Shown: positions 1 through 8,764 of the stretch, piece by piece
Layout of the letters: every line of letters starts with the position of its first letter
Numbering within the stretch: the first letter of the stretch is position 1
DNA from: Desulfovibrio subterraneus
Lineage (GTDB): Bacteria; Desulfobacterota; Desulfovibrionia; Desulfovibrionales; Desulfovibrionaceae
DNA length: 64,000 bases
Reading direction: 5' to 3'
Assembly: GCF_013340285.1 (NCBI RefSeq)
Contig: NZ_BLVO01000013.1
Span: forward strand, 169,574 to 233,573
Translations under genes and position numbers: made by a program
The notes under the pieces: model-generated
The model's input: only the letters and a program-made list of their open reading frames with translations
Databases searched by the model: none
What the model was told of the DNA's origin: nothing

Positions 1-281
1 ACCTGCATGCGGGACGACTGAAGGACATTGTTCCCAAGACCGTTTCGCGCGCACTCACGCAGGTGGTGCAGGAAGAATACGGCATCTCCCTTCTGCAGCG
101 CCGCCTGCTCATCCGTCCCGTGCTGCTGCACAAGCAGGTGACGGACATGCTCGGCCTTTCCCACGGCACGCCCGGGTTGTATGTGCGCCGTGTGAAGACG
201 GATGAGGATGGAGCCGTGCTGTCGTTAGAGCAGGAATACTGGCGTTACGACGCCATTGAGCTGCGCGTGGATGCGGAATAG
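1..281 (+). CDS. GntR-family regulator, C-terminal UTRA domain (partial)
   Basis: The reading frame is open from the window edge (codons begin at base 3) to the stop at 279-281, so only about 92 C-terminal residues are present. The end reads like the last strands of a UTRA ligand-binding domain: a GTPGLYVRRVKTDEDG stretch, then an acidic and aromatic tail (EQEYWRYDAIELRV). UTRA domains sense small molecules in HutC-type GntR repressors. The winged-helix DNA-binding part lies outside the window, so the ligand and targets cannot be told. It precedes the manC operon in the same direction, but a gap of 280 bases with its own promoter candidate separates them. Confidence 0.7.
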   Translation, partial: LHAGRLKDIVPKTVSRALTQVVQEEYGISLLQRRLLIRPVLLHKQVTDMLGLSHGTPGLYVRRVKTDEDGAVLSLEQEYWRYDAIELRVDAE

Positions 282-314
282 CGGGCTCGTTTGTGCCAGA
301 TGCACTCCCGCCTC

Positions 315-337
315 GGGCGTGCGCCCATTTTCTTTCT
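315..337 (+). terminator. weak intrinsic terminator after the GntR gene
   Basis: A short GGGC/GCCC stem with a four-base loop (315-326) is followed by a T-rich run (327-337), 34 bases after the stop codon. The stem is short, so the call is tentative. Confidence 0.35.
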
Positions 338-377
338 GTTTCTGTCGGGTGAAGGGCAGGTTTGTTCCGCAAAGGGA

Positions 378-406
378 TTGAACGGCAATATATTTGCATG
401 TATTAT
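378..406 (+). promoter_or_regulatory. sigma-70-type promoter for the manC operon
   Basis: TTGAAC (378-383) and TATTAT (401-406) are separated by exactly 17 bases, close to the housekeeping consensus. The predicted start near 413 would give a leader of about 150 bases before the GTG start of manC. This contrasts with the sigma-54 promoters elsewhere in the locus. Confidence 0.55.
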
Positions 407-562
407 TCCGAAGTGTTGCCTGTCCCGGCGGGAAGAGTTCGTTCCGGCCCGGTAGTATCTTTCTGAAATGAAACATGGCGGCGACTGCTGTGTCTGCTGC
501 CGTAGCCGTTTCGGCACCGTCCGGTACATGGGTGGGGGTGTCGATGACCAAGGAGACGTTTC

Positions 563-1999
563 GTGCTGATCCCCGTAATCCTGTCCGGAGGTTCCGGTAC
601 CAGACTGTGGCCGCTTTCCCGCAAGCTGTTCCCCAAGCAGCTTATGCCCATGCTGGGCGGAAAGACATCTCTGCTGCAGGCCACCGCGCTGCGCACGGCA
701 AAGCAGGCGGACATTTCCGCACCCATTCTGGTGGTCAACGAGGAGCACCGTTTCATGGTCGCAGCCCAGATGCAGGAAGTGGACATCACTCCTGCGGGCA
801 TCATCCTTGAACCGGCAGCCCGTAATACGGCTCCCGCCGTTGCCGTTGCCGCACTGACGGCCATGCTGCAGGGCGAAGACCCTGTACTGCTTGTGCTGCC
901 CGCAGACCATTTCATCAAGGATACCGACGCATTTCTCGCCGCTGTTGCCGTAGGTGTTTCCAGCGCCGAGCAGGGCAATCTGGTGACTTTCGGCATTGTG
1001 CCGGACAAGCCGGAAACGGGCTATGGCTACATCAAGCGGCCTGCCGGAGCTGCCGATGCCGTCCCTGTTGAGTGCTTTGTAGAAAAGCCCGACCGCCCGA
1101 CTGCGGAAGAGTATCTCGCTTCCGGCGAATATTTGTGGAACAGCGGCATGTTCATGTTCAAGGCATCGGTTTTTCTCAGCGAGCTGGAGCGTTTCAACCA
1201 GCCCATGCTGGCGGCGTGTCAGGCTGCTAGTGCCGGTTCCCGTCATGACCTTGATTTCATCAGGCTGGATAAGTCTGCTTTTTCCGGATGCCCGTCCGAC
1301 TCCATTGACTATGCCGTTCTGGAAAAAACGGACAAGGCAGTAGTCATTCCTCTTTCCTGCGGCTGGAGCGATGTGGGATCGTGGTCTGCGCTGCAGGAAG
1401 TGCGCGACAAGGACGAAAACAACAACGTGTGCATCGGCGACGTGGTCGCAGAAGATACCAAGGGCTGTTATCTCCATTCCACCAACCGGCTCATCGCCAC
1501 GCTGGGACTTGAAAATGTGGCCCTTGTGGAAACCAAGGACGCCGTGCTCGCCGCCCCGCTGGATAGGGTGCAGGATGTGAAGAACATCGTGGCCACCCTG
1601 AGCCGCGACAACAGGGAAGAGGTTATCAGCCACTGCCGCGTGTTCCGCCCGTGGGGCAACTACGAGGGCATTGACCTTGGCGAACGGTATCAGGTGAAGC
1701 GCATCACGGTGTATCCCGGCCAGATTCTTTCTTTGCAGAAGCATTTTCACCGCGCAGAGCACTGGGTAGTGGTCAAGGGCACCGCCATTGTTACCAGAGG
1801 GGAAGAGCAGGTGCTGCTTGGCGAGGACCAGTCCACGTATATTTCGCTGGGTACCGTGCACCGGCTGGAAAATCCGGGTAAGGTGAATCTGGAACTTATT
1901 GAAGTGCAGACCGGGAGCTATCTCGGTGAGGACGACATAGTGCGTCTGGACGATGTGTACGGCCGCAGCGCCGATACAGGGAGCGGGGGAGAGAAGTAA
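563..1999 (+). CDS. manC: mannose-1-phosphate guanylyltransferase / mannose-6-phosphate isomerase (bifunctional)
   Basis: This 478-residue protein has the usual length and layout of the type II bifunctional enzyme that isomerises fructose-6-phosphate and makes GDP-mannose from mannose-1-phosphate and GTP in the cytoplasm. The pyrophosphorylase signature [12 protein letters not shown] is at residues 9-20 and an FVEKP substrate motif lies near residue 170. The C-terminal cupin isomerase domain carries [10 protein letters not shown] at about residues 388-397, with the metal-binding histidines. The GTG start is chosen because AAGGAGA lies seven bases upstream. The gene overlaps the next by one base (TAATG), so the two are translationally coupled. 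It probably supplies GDP-mannose-derived sugars to the polysaccharide locus that follows. Confidence 0.93.
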   Translation: MLIPVILSGGSGTRLWPLSRKLFPKQLMPMLGGKTSLLQATALRTAKQADISAPILVVNEEHRFMVAAQMQEVDITPAGIILEPAARNTAPAVAVAALTAMLQGEDPVLLVLPADHFIKDTDAFLAAVAVGVSSAEQGNLVTFGIVPDKPETGYGYIKRPAGAADAVPVECFVEKPDRPTAEEYLASGEYLWNSGMFMFKASVFLSELERFNQPMLAACQAASAGSRHDLDFIRLDKSAFSGCPSDSIDYAVLEKTDKAVVIPLSCGWSDVGSWSALQEVRDKDENNNVCIGDVVAEDTKGCYLHSTNRLIATLGLENVALVETKDAVLAAPLDRVQDVKNIVATLSRDNREEVISHCRVFRPWGNYEGIDLGERYQVKRITVYPGQILSLQKHFHRAEHWVVVKGTAIVTRGEEQVLLGEDQSTYISLGTVHRLENPGKVNLELIEVQTGSYLGEDDIVRLDDVYGRSADTGSGGEK

Positions 2000-3357
2000 T
2001 GGCCGACAGCCTTTCGTGCTTCAAGGCGTATGACGTGCGTGGCCGTGTGCCCGACGAACTGAACGAGGACATCGCCTACCGCATAGGCAGGGCGTATGCC
2101 GCCTTTCTGCAGCCCGCCAGAGTTGCGGTGGGGCACGATATCAGGCTTTCCAGCCCTTCCATGGCGGATGCCCTTATCAGGGGCCTGACCGAGGGCGGGG
2201 CGGATGTCTATCATATCGGCCAGTGCGGAACCGAAGAGGTGTACCACGCGGCGTTTGATATGAACGTCGATGGCGGCATCATGGTGACCGCAAGTCACAA
2301 TCCCAAGGATTATAATGGGATGAAGTTTGTCCGCGAAGGGGCGCGCCCCATCAGCGGCGACACCGGTCTTGACGAGATTGGACGCATGGCGGCCCGTAAC
2401 GAATTTGCTCCGGCTGCCACAACGGGCACGGTGTCCTATCACGACAATTCCGGTCGTTATGTGGAGCATCTGCTGGGCTACATTGCGCCGGAAACGCTCA
2501 GACCGCTCAAGATAGTGGTCGATCCCGGCAACGGCGGCGCGGGCAAGATCATCTCCCTGCTGGAAAAGCACCTGCCCTTCACCTTCATCAAGGTGCACTT
2601 CGAGCCGGACGGCAACTTCCCCAATGGTGTTCCCAACCCTCTGCTGCCGGAGAACCGCGCTGTCACGGCGGCTGCGGTCCGCGAGCACGGTGCGGATATG
2701 GGGCTCGCGTGGGACGGCGATTTCGATCGTTGCTTCTTTTTTGACGAGCAGGGCAACTTTATCGAAGGCTACTATCTGGTCGGCCTGCTTGCGCAGGCAT
2801 TTCTCGCGAAGGAACAGGGAGCCAAGATCATCCACGATCCGCGTCTGACGTGGAACACGGTGGATGTGGTGGAACGTTCCGGCGGTATTGCCGTGCAGTC
2901 CAAGACCGGTCATGCTTTCATCAAGGAACGCATGCGTCTCGAAGACGCGGTGTACGGCGGCGAAATGAGCGCCCATCATTACTTCCGCGACTTTGCCTAC
3001 TGTGATTCCGGCATGATTCCGTGGCTCATGGTGGCCCAGCTTGTCTGCACTACGGGCAAATCCCTTTCCGAGCACGTGGCGCAGGCCATGCGAGCGTATC
3101 CTGCCAGCGGCGAGATCAACCGCAGGGTGCGCGATGCCGCAGCCTGCATACGGGCGGTGCGTGATGCGTTTGAAGCGCAGGCCCTGCGTGTGGACGAAAC
3201 CGACGGCATAAGCCTTGAGTTTGCAGATTGGCGCTTCAACCTGCGCAGCTCGAATACTGAACCGGTGCTCAGGCTGAACGTGGAATCGCGCGGTGATCAG
3301 GCACTCATGGAAGAGATAACGCGTACCCTGCTGGATATAGTGGATTCAGTGCAGTAA
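1999..3357 (+). CDS. phosphomannomutase / phosphoglucomutase
   Basis: This 452-residue protein belongs to the alpha-D-phosphohexomutase family, which interconverts hexose-6-phosphate and hexose-1-phosphate through a phosphoserine. The active-site serine loop [11 protein letters not shown] is near residues 95-105, the metal loop DGDFDRC near 239-245, the sugar loop [10 protein letters not shown] near residue 320 and the phosphate loop RSSNTEP near 416-422. It follows manC with a one-base overlap and would feed it mannose-1-phosphate. Whether it also acts on glucose, as AlgC-type enzymes do, cannot be read from the sequence. A strong terminator follows. Confidence 0.92.
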   Translation: MADSLSCFKAYDVRGRVPDELNEDIAYRIGRAYAAFLQPARVAVGHDIRLSSPSMADALIRGLTEGGADVYHIGQCGTEEVYHAAFDMNVDGGIMVTASHNPKDYNGMKFVREGARPISGDTGLDEIGRMAARNEFAPAATTGTVSYHDNSGRYVEHLLGYIAPETLRPLKIVVDPGNGGAGKIISLLEKHLPFTFIKVHFEPDGNFPNGVPNPLLPENRAVTAAAVREHGADMGLAWDGDFDRCFFFDEQGNFIEGYYLVGLLAQAFLAKEQGAKIIHDPRLTWNTVDVVERSGGIAVQSKTGHAFIKERMRLEDAVYGGEMSAHHYFRDFAYCDSGMIPWLMVAQLVCTTGKSLSEHVAQAMRAYPASGEINRRVRDAAACIRAVRDAFEAQALRVDETDGISLEFADWRFNLRSSNTEPVLRLNVESRGDQALMEEITRTLLDIVDSVQ

Positions 3358-3360
3358 GCG

Positions 3361-3412
3361 CACCAATGATTTTCACAGCGAAAGGCCGCTGTCCCAGAGG
3401 ACAGCGGCCTTT
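3361..3412 (+). repeat. left copy of a 52-base direct repeat containing a terminator
   Basis: Bases 3361-3412 match 61426-61478 with one substitution (A/G at the fifth base) and one single-base indel in the loop. The shared block includes 20 bases upstream of the hairpin as well as the hairpin itself. The two copies are in the same orientation, 58 kb apart, and bracket the whole polysaccharide region. Confidence 0.85.
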
Positions 3413-3416
3413 TTTG
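3381..3416 (+). terminator. intrinsic terminator after the mutase gene
   Basis: A 14-base-pair perfect stem (3381-3394 with 3399-3412, loop CAGA) runs into a T tract (3410-3416, then GTTTT). It begins 24 bases after the mutase stop and separates it from the converging glycosyltransferase gene. The AAA flank means it could also work weakly on the minus strand. Confidence 0.9.
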
Positions 3417-3431
3417 TTTTGATAGGGCAGG

Positions 3432-4556
3432 TTACCTGCACAAAGAGTCGTATAGCGCTTCGTACTCATTGAACATGACAGACTGGGCATATTGGCGTTG
3501 AACGATTTCAGGGGCCTGTTTCGCAATAGTGTTCCGCAGGGTGTTGTCCTTGATAACAGAGAGTAGTGTTTTCGAAAGTTCATCGGGGGATTCTGGTTGC
3601 ACCAGGCAGCCATTCTGACCATGCTTCAATATGTCCGGAATATGACCCACACTGGTCGAAATGACGGGTTTTCCTGCTGCCATGGCTTCCAGTAGGGCAA
3701 AGGGCAGCCCCTCGGAGCGGGAGGGCATGACAAAACAGTCCAGTGCGGCAAGTATTTCTGGAATATCGCTTCGGGCACCGGCGAGTATAACCCGATTACT
3801 TAAACCCAATGCTGCGGCTCTTTCGCGTAAGTGAGGTTCCATGCTGCCAGAGCCCGTATATACAAGCCTCGCTTCGTGCGCACTAACCGCCATTGCGGCA
3901 AAGGCATCCAGCAGAATGTCTGGTCCTTTGATGTGCTCAAGTCTGCCCACCGAGCCGATGAGAAAATGGTTTTCTGAAGCCGCAATCTCTTTTCTGAAGC
4001 CGCTTCCGTCAGCCTGTTGCAGGGTGGCTATGTCCACTCCGTTCAGGATGGTTTGTATTTTACTGCGTGAAACGCCGTCTTTTACGGCAGAGGCTTCCAT
4101 CAGTTGCGGAGACACCTCAACAAGGGCGTCCAATCCGTAAGCAAAAAAACGTTTTTCCCAGCGCCTTCGGGCTCGTACATCCAGGTAATGTCTACTGTGT
4201 TCGGTCATGATGACCGGGATGCGGCACAGGGTTCCTGCTGCAGAGGCGTAAGCCATGCTGGAGAGGTCATGGGCGTGGAGTAACTGTACTGCGTTCTCTT
4301 TCACAAAGCGACAAAGGCCATGTAGCACCTTCCAGTCGAAAAATATGGGGCGCCGCGGGATGTGGTGGATGCTTATGGCGTGTGCATCCAGTGTGGAGGT
4401 GTCATAATTCTCGCCATCAAAGCAGACTATGGATGCGCGTGCGCCGCGTCGCGCGTGTTCAACCGCGAGGTCATGGACAAGTTTTTCTGCACCGCCAAGC
4501 CGCATGGCAAGAATGGTGTGCGCAACGTGGAGTCCGGATGATGAGGATGATAGCAT
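3432..4556 (-). CDS. GT4-family glycosyltransferase
   Basis: This 374-residue GT-B fold protein has an N-terminal acceptor domain with a GGAEKLVHDLA motif. The C-terminal donor domain has the GT4 pattern SEGLPFALLEAMAAGKPVIS followed by a glycine-rich region. It is a cytoplasmic or membrane-associated enzyme transferring a nucleotide-sugar-activated residue; donor and acceptor are unknown. The opening GGxE pattern loosely resembles the exosortase-associated TIGR03088 transferases, but I would not assign it there without a profile search. An ATG at 4554-4556 is preferred over a TTG two codons upstream; no clear ribosome site is visible. It lies 46 bases downstream of the PilZ gene on the same strand, probably one transcript. 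Confidence 0.85.
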   Translation of the reverse strand: MLSSSSSGLHVAHTILAMRLGGAEKLVHDLAVEHARRGARASIVCFDGENYDTSTLDAHAISIHHIPRRPIFFDWKVLHGLCRFVKENAVQLLHAHDLSSMAYASAAGTLCRIPVIMTEHSRHYLDVRARRRWEKRFFAYGLDALVEVSPQLMEASAVKDGVSRSKIQTILNGVDIATLQQADGSGFRKEIAASENHFLIGSVGRLEHIKGPDILLDAFAAMAVSAHEARLVYTGSGSMEPHLRERAAALGLSNRVILAGARSDIPEILAALDCFVMPSRSEGLPFALLEAMAAGKPVISTSVGHIPDILKHGQNGCLVQPESPDELSKTLLSVIKDNTLRNTIAKQAPEIVQRQYAQSVMFNEYEALYDSLCR

Positions 4557-4602
4557 GAGCAATACTGTGTGGTGGATCAGTGTGAGTAGCCCTGAGAGCT
4601 GG

Positions 4603-5163
4603 CTAAGGCTGGTCGTTCTGTTCAGGTGTGTTAAGCAGCATTGCTTCTACCGGTCCGCCTTTTTCGAGCAGGGAGCGAAGCCTCTCTTTGCTGTCCAGAT
4701 CTGTCATTTCAAATATGGCCCCGACGTGCAGTTCGTCGCCAAGGGCGTCGATACGTTTGGCTTTGCAGTTGAACCGGAGCGGTAATCTGTCTTCGCCAAT
4801 GGAGAAAAATACCTCAAAGTCCAGTGTGTCTGAGTTGCTATTTCTGAGAGTTCCGCCAAAAGCGGTATCCTTGCAGGATAGGCCTAATCCTATATGAGAA
4901 ATATCTCTGATAGTCGCAGCCTGATATTTTCCATGGGTGCCGTTTGTATCCTTCATATAAATCATGGCCGGGAGCGAAAGATGCATGCGGTTGAAAGCTC
5001 TTTGATCTGATCCATGCGTTTTGGACAGTTCACGGTAATAGAGGAATTGGTCGACAATGCCATCCAGCAGTTCCTGCGAGGCAATCCCCATTTCCTCGGC
5101 AGCGCATTCCAGGCGTCTGCCTATTTCGTTACTGATTTTGTATGTATAGTTTATGGTTTTCAC
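4603..5163 (-). CDS. RHH-like / PilZ cyclic-di-GMP-binding protein (left copy)
   Basis: This 186-residue protein has two parts. Residues 1-45 read as a beta-strand then two helices with a ribbon-helix-helix-like pattern (KTINYTYKISNEIGRRLECA). Residues 52-175 form a PilZ domain with the full cyclic-di-GMP signature: R55-x3-R59 and D87-x-S89-x2-G92. The GTG start at 5161-5163 is chosen because ACGGAG sits five bases upstream; upstream in-frame TTG has no such site. The same architecture, with the DxSxxG motif at the same residue numbers, recurs at 60828-61322. PilZ proteins usually alter partner activity when cyclic-di-GMP binds; an attached DNA-binding-like module suggests a ligand-dependent regulator, which is inference. 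Confidence 0.82.
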   Translation of the reverse strand: MKTINYTYKISNEIGRRLECAAEEMGIASQELLDGIVDQFLYYRELSKTHGSDQRAFNRMHLSLPAMIYMKDTNGTHGKYQAATIRDISHIGLGLSCKDTAFGGTLRNSNSDTLDFEVFFSIGEDRLPLRFNCKAKRIDALGDELHVGAIFEMTDLDSKERLRSLLEKGGPVEAMLLNTPEQNDQP

Positions 5164-5211
5164 ACGAACTCCGTTGTGAAAGAACAAGGAATAATGTGTT
5201 TGATAAATATA

Positions 5212-5227
5212 TGAAAGAACTGTGCCA
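5212..5227 (-). promoter_or_regulatory. weak sigma-54-like promoter for the left PilZ gene
   Basis: Read on the minus strand, TGGCACAGTTCTTTCA matches the -24 element perfectly but has T instead of the important -12 G. It lies about 50 bases before the GTG start of the PilZ gene. The right PilZ copy has a full match, which is why this weaker one is listed. Confidence 0.3.
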
Positions 5228-5613
5228 TGACTGTTTTTAGCTTGTGTATTAATGTGTAATTATTCAAAATTGTTGCATGTATTGTTCTTGTGTTTATGTT
5301 TGAACAGGCTGGCTTGTCAAATCAATGAATCGGTTGCACCTCAAAGACAGGTAGTTTTCAGGAGGCAGCTATAAAACTGTAAGGTTTGCATGCGCTTACT
5401 TTTTCTGAGAAATATGGACAAATCAAGTGTAAGTCTTCTTTTTCCAGATTATTGCAGTAAAGCTATGGGGATGGTTCGAAACTCAATGTTCTATTTAACA
5501 GCTGGTAATGCTCTTATGCCGGATTTATATAGTTTTTAATTCACAACCCAATTGTTCTCTGGCATATTGGTTTGATATTGTCATAGGATCTGACAATCCT
5601 GTGTTCTCTGAAA

Positions 5614-5680
5614 GGCCAAACCAATTGTGAGGTTGGGACGGAAAGTCAACGGATCTCTGGGGGAGATGGCCGGACTGCCA
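5614..5680 (+). promoter_or_regulatory. cyclic-di-GMP (GEMM-I class) riboswitch aptamer
   Basis: The segment follows the GEMM-I layout: GGCCAAA, then a six-pair stem CCAATT/GGTTGG closed by the GNRA tetraloop GTGA (5621-5636), then GACGGAAAGTC (canonical GACGCAAAGCC), a CGG, a second stem ATCTC/GAGAT (5653-5667), and the 3' strand GGCCGGACTGCC. The GNRA loop and the adenosine-rich joining segment are the parts that dock and bind ligand in the known class. Two positions in the joining segment differ from consensus (G for C, T for C). It lies about 125 bases upstream of the response regulator start, on the same strand, with a terminator between. Confidence 0.8.
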
Positions 5681-5737
5681 GAGGGGCGCCAGACGCTCCT
5701 AACTTCATGAGCGAATCTGGTCGCGACAGTCTTTTTT
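5673..5737 (+). terminator. riboswitch expression platform: terminator hairpin
   Basis: GACTG (5673-5677) can pair with CAGTC (5727-5731) immediately before a run of six Ts (5732-5737). Inside, GCG (5686-5688) pairs with CGC (5722-5724), CCAGA with TCTGG (5716-5720) and CGCTC with GAGCG (5709-5713). The basal GACTG is part of the 3' strand of the aptamer, so aptamer folding and the basal terminator stem compete. A ligand-ON transcriptional switch is the simplest reading, but the sign is inference. Confidence 0.65.
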
Positions 5738-5802
5738 GCACTAGCGGGGGGTATGTCCTGAATGGATATGCCAAAGGCAAATCAAGCAAGTCGTGGACTA
5801 AG

Positions 5803-7230
5803 ATGGAAAAAATTCACATCATAGATGATCGTAAGGATTTTTGCGTAGCTTTTTCATCCATGATCAAGCGGATGGGCTATCCTTGCGAAACCTCCAATTC
5901 CATTAGTGAAGGTATGCAGAGACTCTGGGAGAACCCGAGCGATATTATCTTCATGGATGTCAATTTACCGGAAGGTAATTCCCTTGAACATATAGGGGAG
6001 TTGTCGCTTTCTCCGGGAACTCCGGATGTTGTAGTCATCACCGCTAACGGCAATAGTGATAATGCTGAATCCGCTATACGCGCCGGTGCTTGGGATTATC
6101 TCGTAAAGCCTATTACGTTTGCGAAGCTGGAAGAGACTGTTACTCGTTGTTTAACACACCGGGCTGCGCGCCGTGAATATGAGCTTAAAGCCGAATTTGA
6201 GCGTGGAGATATTCTTGGAAATAGTCCCCGGTTTGAACAAGTGCTTCAGCGGCTTGCCATCGTTTCCCGTTCTATCGGTAATGTGCTTCTTATAGGAGAA
6301 ACGGGGACAGGTAAGGAACTGCTGGCCAAGGCTATCCACAAGAACAGTGACCGGCGTGATAACGCCTTTATTGTTGTGGACTGTACCAATCTGCCTACGA
6401 CCCTTGCCGAGAGTATTCTGCTTGGCCACGCCAAAGGAGCTTTTACCGATGCTAAAGAGGCAAGCGATGGCCTGTTCAAGCAAGCGGATGGCGGAACAAT
6501 TTTTCTGGATGAGATAGGAGACCTGGATCTTTCTATTCAGAAATCGTTGCTGCGCGTACTGCAGGAACGTTCATTCAGGCCTTTGAAATCACTTAAGGAA
6601 GTGCAAAGTGATTTTCGTGTGGTGGCAGCCACCAACAAGAATCTTACGGAAATGGTGGAGAAGGGCGAGTTTCGCAGAGACCTTTATTACCGTCTGCGTA
6701 CCAATGTACTTGAGGTGCCACCTCTAAGGGAGCGCAGGGAGGATATAGCCTCTCTGGTCAGGTACTTTGCGGATTATATTTGCGATCAGCTCAAGATGCC
6801 CAAAAAGAAGATATCAAAGGATTTCATTGCAGCGATGGAAGCCTACGATTTTCCGGGCAACGTGCGTGACGTGATTAACATTATGCATACAGCGGTGAGT
6901 AATTCCTTTGATGTAGGTACGCTGTATGTGCACCACCTGCCGAGGGAAGTGCGGGCTTTTCTCATGAAGCACTCCATGGCTGGAGGAGATGGTTCCTGCA
7001 CCAGGGTGGAGGAAGTGGATGTGCCGCTTACGGTAGTCTTTCAAGGGGATGAATTTCCAACAATAAAGGATGTGCGGCGGCAGGTGGTTGATCAGATGGA
7101 GCAGGATTATCTGAACAGACTCATTGAACGATTTGGTTTTGAAGTTGTCATGCTTTGCAAAATATCTGGTATGTCGCGCGCAAGATTATATGAGTTGCTG
7201 AATAAACACGGTATTTCGCTCAAGAAATAA
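5803..7230 (+). CDS. NtrC-family sigma-54-dependent response regulator
   Basis: This 475-residue protein has a receiver domain (residues 1-120, phosphoacceptor D52 in MDVNLP, lysine in LVKP), a AAA+ sigma-54 activation domain (Walker A GETGTGKE near 166, Walker B FLDEIGDL) and a C-terminal helix-turn-helix (MSRARLYELLNKHGI). The sigma-54 contact loop reads GAFTDA (212-217) instead of GAFTGA. The ATG at 5803 is chosen because the receiver fold begins there; upstream in-frame codons lie in the riboswitch terminator. No histidine kinase is adjacent, so it is an orphan here. Cyclic-di-GMP probably controls whether it is transcribed. A second regulator of this class, PrsR, is encoded at 28901-30274. 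Confidence 0.92.
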   Translation: MEKIHIIDDRKDFCVAFSSMIKRMGYPCETSNSISEGMQRLWENPSDIIFMDVNLPEGNSLEHIGELSLSPGTPDVVVITANGNSDNAESAIRAGAWDYLVKPITFAKLEETVTRCLTHRAARREYELKAEFERGDILGNSPRFEQVLQRLAIVSRSIGNVLLIGETGTGKELLAKAIHKNSDRRDNAFIVVDCTNLPTTLAESILLGHAKGAFTDAKEASDGLFKQADGGTIFLDEIGDLDLSIQKSLLRVLQERSFRPLKSLKEVQSDFRVVAATNKNLTEMVEKGEFRRDLYYRLRTNVLEVPPLRERREDIASLVRYFADYICDQLKMPKKKISKDFIAAMEAYDFPGNVRDVINIMHTAVSNSFDVGTLYVHHLPREVRAFLMKHSMAGGDGSCTRVEEVDVPLTVVFQGDEFPTIKDVRRQVVDQMEQDYLNRLIERFGFEVVMLCKISGMSRARLYELLNKHGISLKK

Positions 7231-7250
7231 TCCTTCTTTGCTGCTATTAC

Positions 7251-7286
7251 AATAAATAAGCCCCGCTTAAGCGGGGCTTATTTATT
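7251..7286. terminator. perfect 36-base palindromic bidirectional terminator
   Basis: An 18-base-pair uninterrupted inverted repeat, centred between 7268 and 7269, has a GCCCCGC core and A/T-rich ends, so it is a terminator in both directions. It serves the response regulator (+) and the GT1 gene (-), and the stop codon of the latter (7282-7284) lies inside the palindrome. Confidence 0.88.
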
Positions 7287-8550
7287 GTCCGTTCTTAAAA
7301 GATGCAGCCAGCTGTTCAATGCGTTCTGCGCAAAGCAGGGGGGCATTGTATCCTGCAATGATGTGCTGCATGGAATGGGCGTTGTCAGCAAAGCGAGGGG
7401 TAGAAAGTATCGTCTGAACGGCAGTATGCAATGTTGCGGTGGACTTCTCAAATTGCTTTGGAGTGATTGTCAGCCCGACTCCCAGAGATTCGACACGGCG
7501 CATGTTGAACTGTTGGTCGGGAATGGTGGGAATGCCGATAACAGGGACGCCTTTCCCCAGCGCTTGATAGATGGTGCCGTTTCCGCCATGGCAGATGACC
7601 GTAGCGCTTGTTTCAAGCACGTGATTGCCGTCAATGAACGGGGTGACTTTTATATCCGGATGATCTTGCGGAAGGCCATCCGTCTGACCGCCAGTTGCAA
7701 TTACTCCGCGCATGCCATGGGTGTCCAGCATGCTGAACACTGTCTCAAAAAGAGCAGGAATGGCTGTGGACCCCATGCTGACAAAGATGAGGGGGCGAGC
7801 GTCCTTTTGCGCTTTCATCTCTTGCCACCAGTCGGGTGCGGGGGAGTTGCCGTTCCATACAATAGGGCCCACATAGTGATAGTCGGGCGGAAGCCGCCGC
7901 GTCGGGAAATACTCGGGTGTATCAGCCAGAAGCGTCAAGTTGCCGCCTGCAAGACAGTTTGTAGCGGTGGCGGTCCTAGGCAGGCCATATTGCTTTGAGC
8001 GTTTCGAAAAGACAGGCACGGCCGTATTGAAGATGGTCATCTCCAGCCAGAGGTTCAGGGCATCCAACCATCTGCTCCAGCCTTTGGATTCCATGGCGCA
8101 TAGTGGCGAGTTGTGGCCGCAGCTGGCCTGGATTGATGGAAACAACGGCATATAGGGATTAGCCCTATATGCCGTGGATGAGACATTGACTATGGCGGCA
8201 TGGGCGATGCGGGCTATGTGGGTTGATATTCTTGCAGAGAAGCGTCCGTCCGTGAGCACTACATCCGGGCGGACAGATTTGAAGAGTTCCACGTCTTCAT
8301 CAATCATTCTGTCCAGCGTTGTATCATCAACGAAGCGTAATTTACCGTCGCGGATATTATCAAAAAGTTGCTTCGGATCTGGCTCGAACAGTGGGTGGAT
8401 TGCGAACCCTTCCTGTTCCAGAATGCGCATCTTTGGGCTCTCTCCTGCAAACTCTACAAGGTGTCCCCGTTGCCTGAGTTCCTTGCCTACCTCAAGAACC
8501 CTGCTCAAATGTGAATAGGTGTGAGAGTAGGGGATGCAGAGAATGCGCAT
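7282..8550 (-). CDS. GT1-family (UGT/MGT-like) glycosyltransferase
   Basis: This 422-residue GT-B enzyme starts with MRILCIPYSHTYSHLSRVL, the usual acceptor-domain opening. It carries the UDP-glycosyltransferase donor signature near the C-terminus (CHGGNGTIYQALGKGVPVIG, then PDQQFNMRRVE). Such enzymes transfer sugars to small lipids, sterols or secondary metabolites rather than build polymers, so it may glycosylate a lipid or an antibiotic-like product; the acceptor is unknown. AGGAGG lies seven bases before the ATG. It is transcribed alone on the minus strand, and nothing ties it directly to the polymer pathway except position. Confidence 0.85.
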   Translation of the reverse strand: MRILCIPYSHTYSHLSRVLEVGKELRQRGHLVEFAGESPKMRILEQEGFAIHPLFEPDPKQLFDNIRDGKLRFVDDTTLDRMIDEDVELFKSVRPDVVLTDGRFSARISTHIARIAHAAIVNVSSTAYRANPYMPLFPSIQASCGHNSPLCAMESKGWSRWLDALNLWLEMTIFNTAVPVFSKRSKQYGLPRTATATNCLAGGNLTLLADTPEYFPTRRLPPDYHYVGPIVWNGNSPAPDWWQEMKAQKDARPLIFVSMGSTAIPALFETVFSMLDTHGMRGVIATGGQTDGLPQDHPDIKVTPFIDGNHVLETSATVICHGGNGTIYQALGKGVPVIGIPTIPDQQFNMRRVESLGVGLTITPKQFEKSTATLHTAVQTILSTPRFADNAHSMQHIIAGYNAPLLCAERIEQLAASFKNGQ

Positions 8551-8713
8551 GGCTGCCTCCTGGGGTTTATGCTGTTTGGGGAAAGTGGTTGTATGGTTGT
8601 GTCGGGATAGTTTTCATTTTGCAAGTATAGTTTATGTTGTCAGCTCATTATGTCGCAAGGGGCATTTGGTGCTCCCCTTGTGCAGGGGCGTGGCTGGCTG
8701 GAGAATGAAAAAG

Positions 8714-8739
8714 AGGCGCAGACCATGCGGTCTGCGCCT
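8714..8739 (-). terminator. terminator of the first PEP-CTERM gene
   Basis: An 11-base-pair stem, AGGCGCAGACC/GGTCTGCGCCT, with a four-base loop is followed on the minus strand by CTCTTTTTC. It lies 26 bases after the stop of the PEP-CTERM gene. Confidence 0.85.
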
Positions 8740-8764
8740 TCATTATTTGTCACCAGAAGAGGAG

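Noticed and set aside
245-1861. Long minus-strand open frame opposite manC
   Set aside because: It is the antisense shadow of a strongly conserved gene, with no ribosome site and no recognisable protein.
1918-3075. Long minus-strand open frame opposite the mutase
   Set aside because: It is an antisense shadow; all mutase motifs are on the plus strand.
5560-5575. TGGCATATTGGTTTG as a sigma-54 promoter before the riboswitch
   Set aside because: The -12 GC is missing at the required spacing.
5707-5802. Extended N-terminus of the response regulator
   Set aside because: The first ATG lies in the riboswitch terminator loop, and the receiver domain begins at the ATG at 5803.
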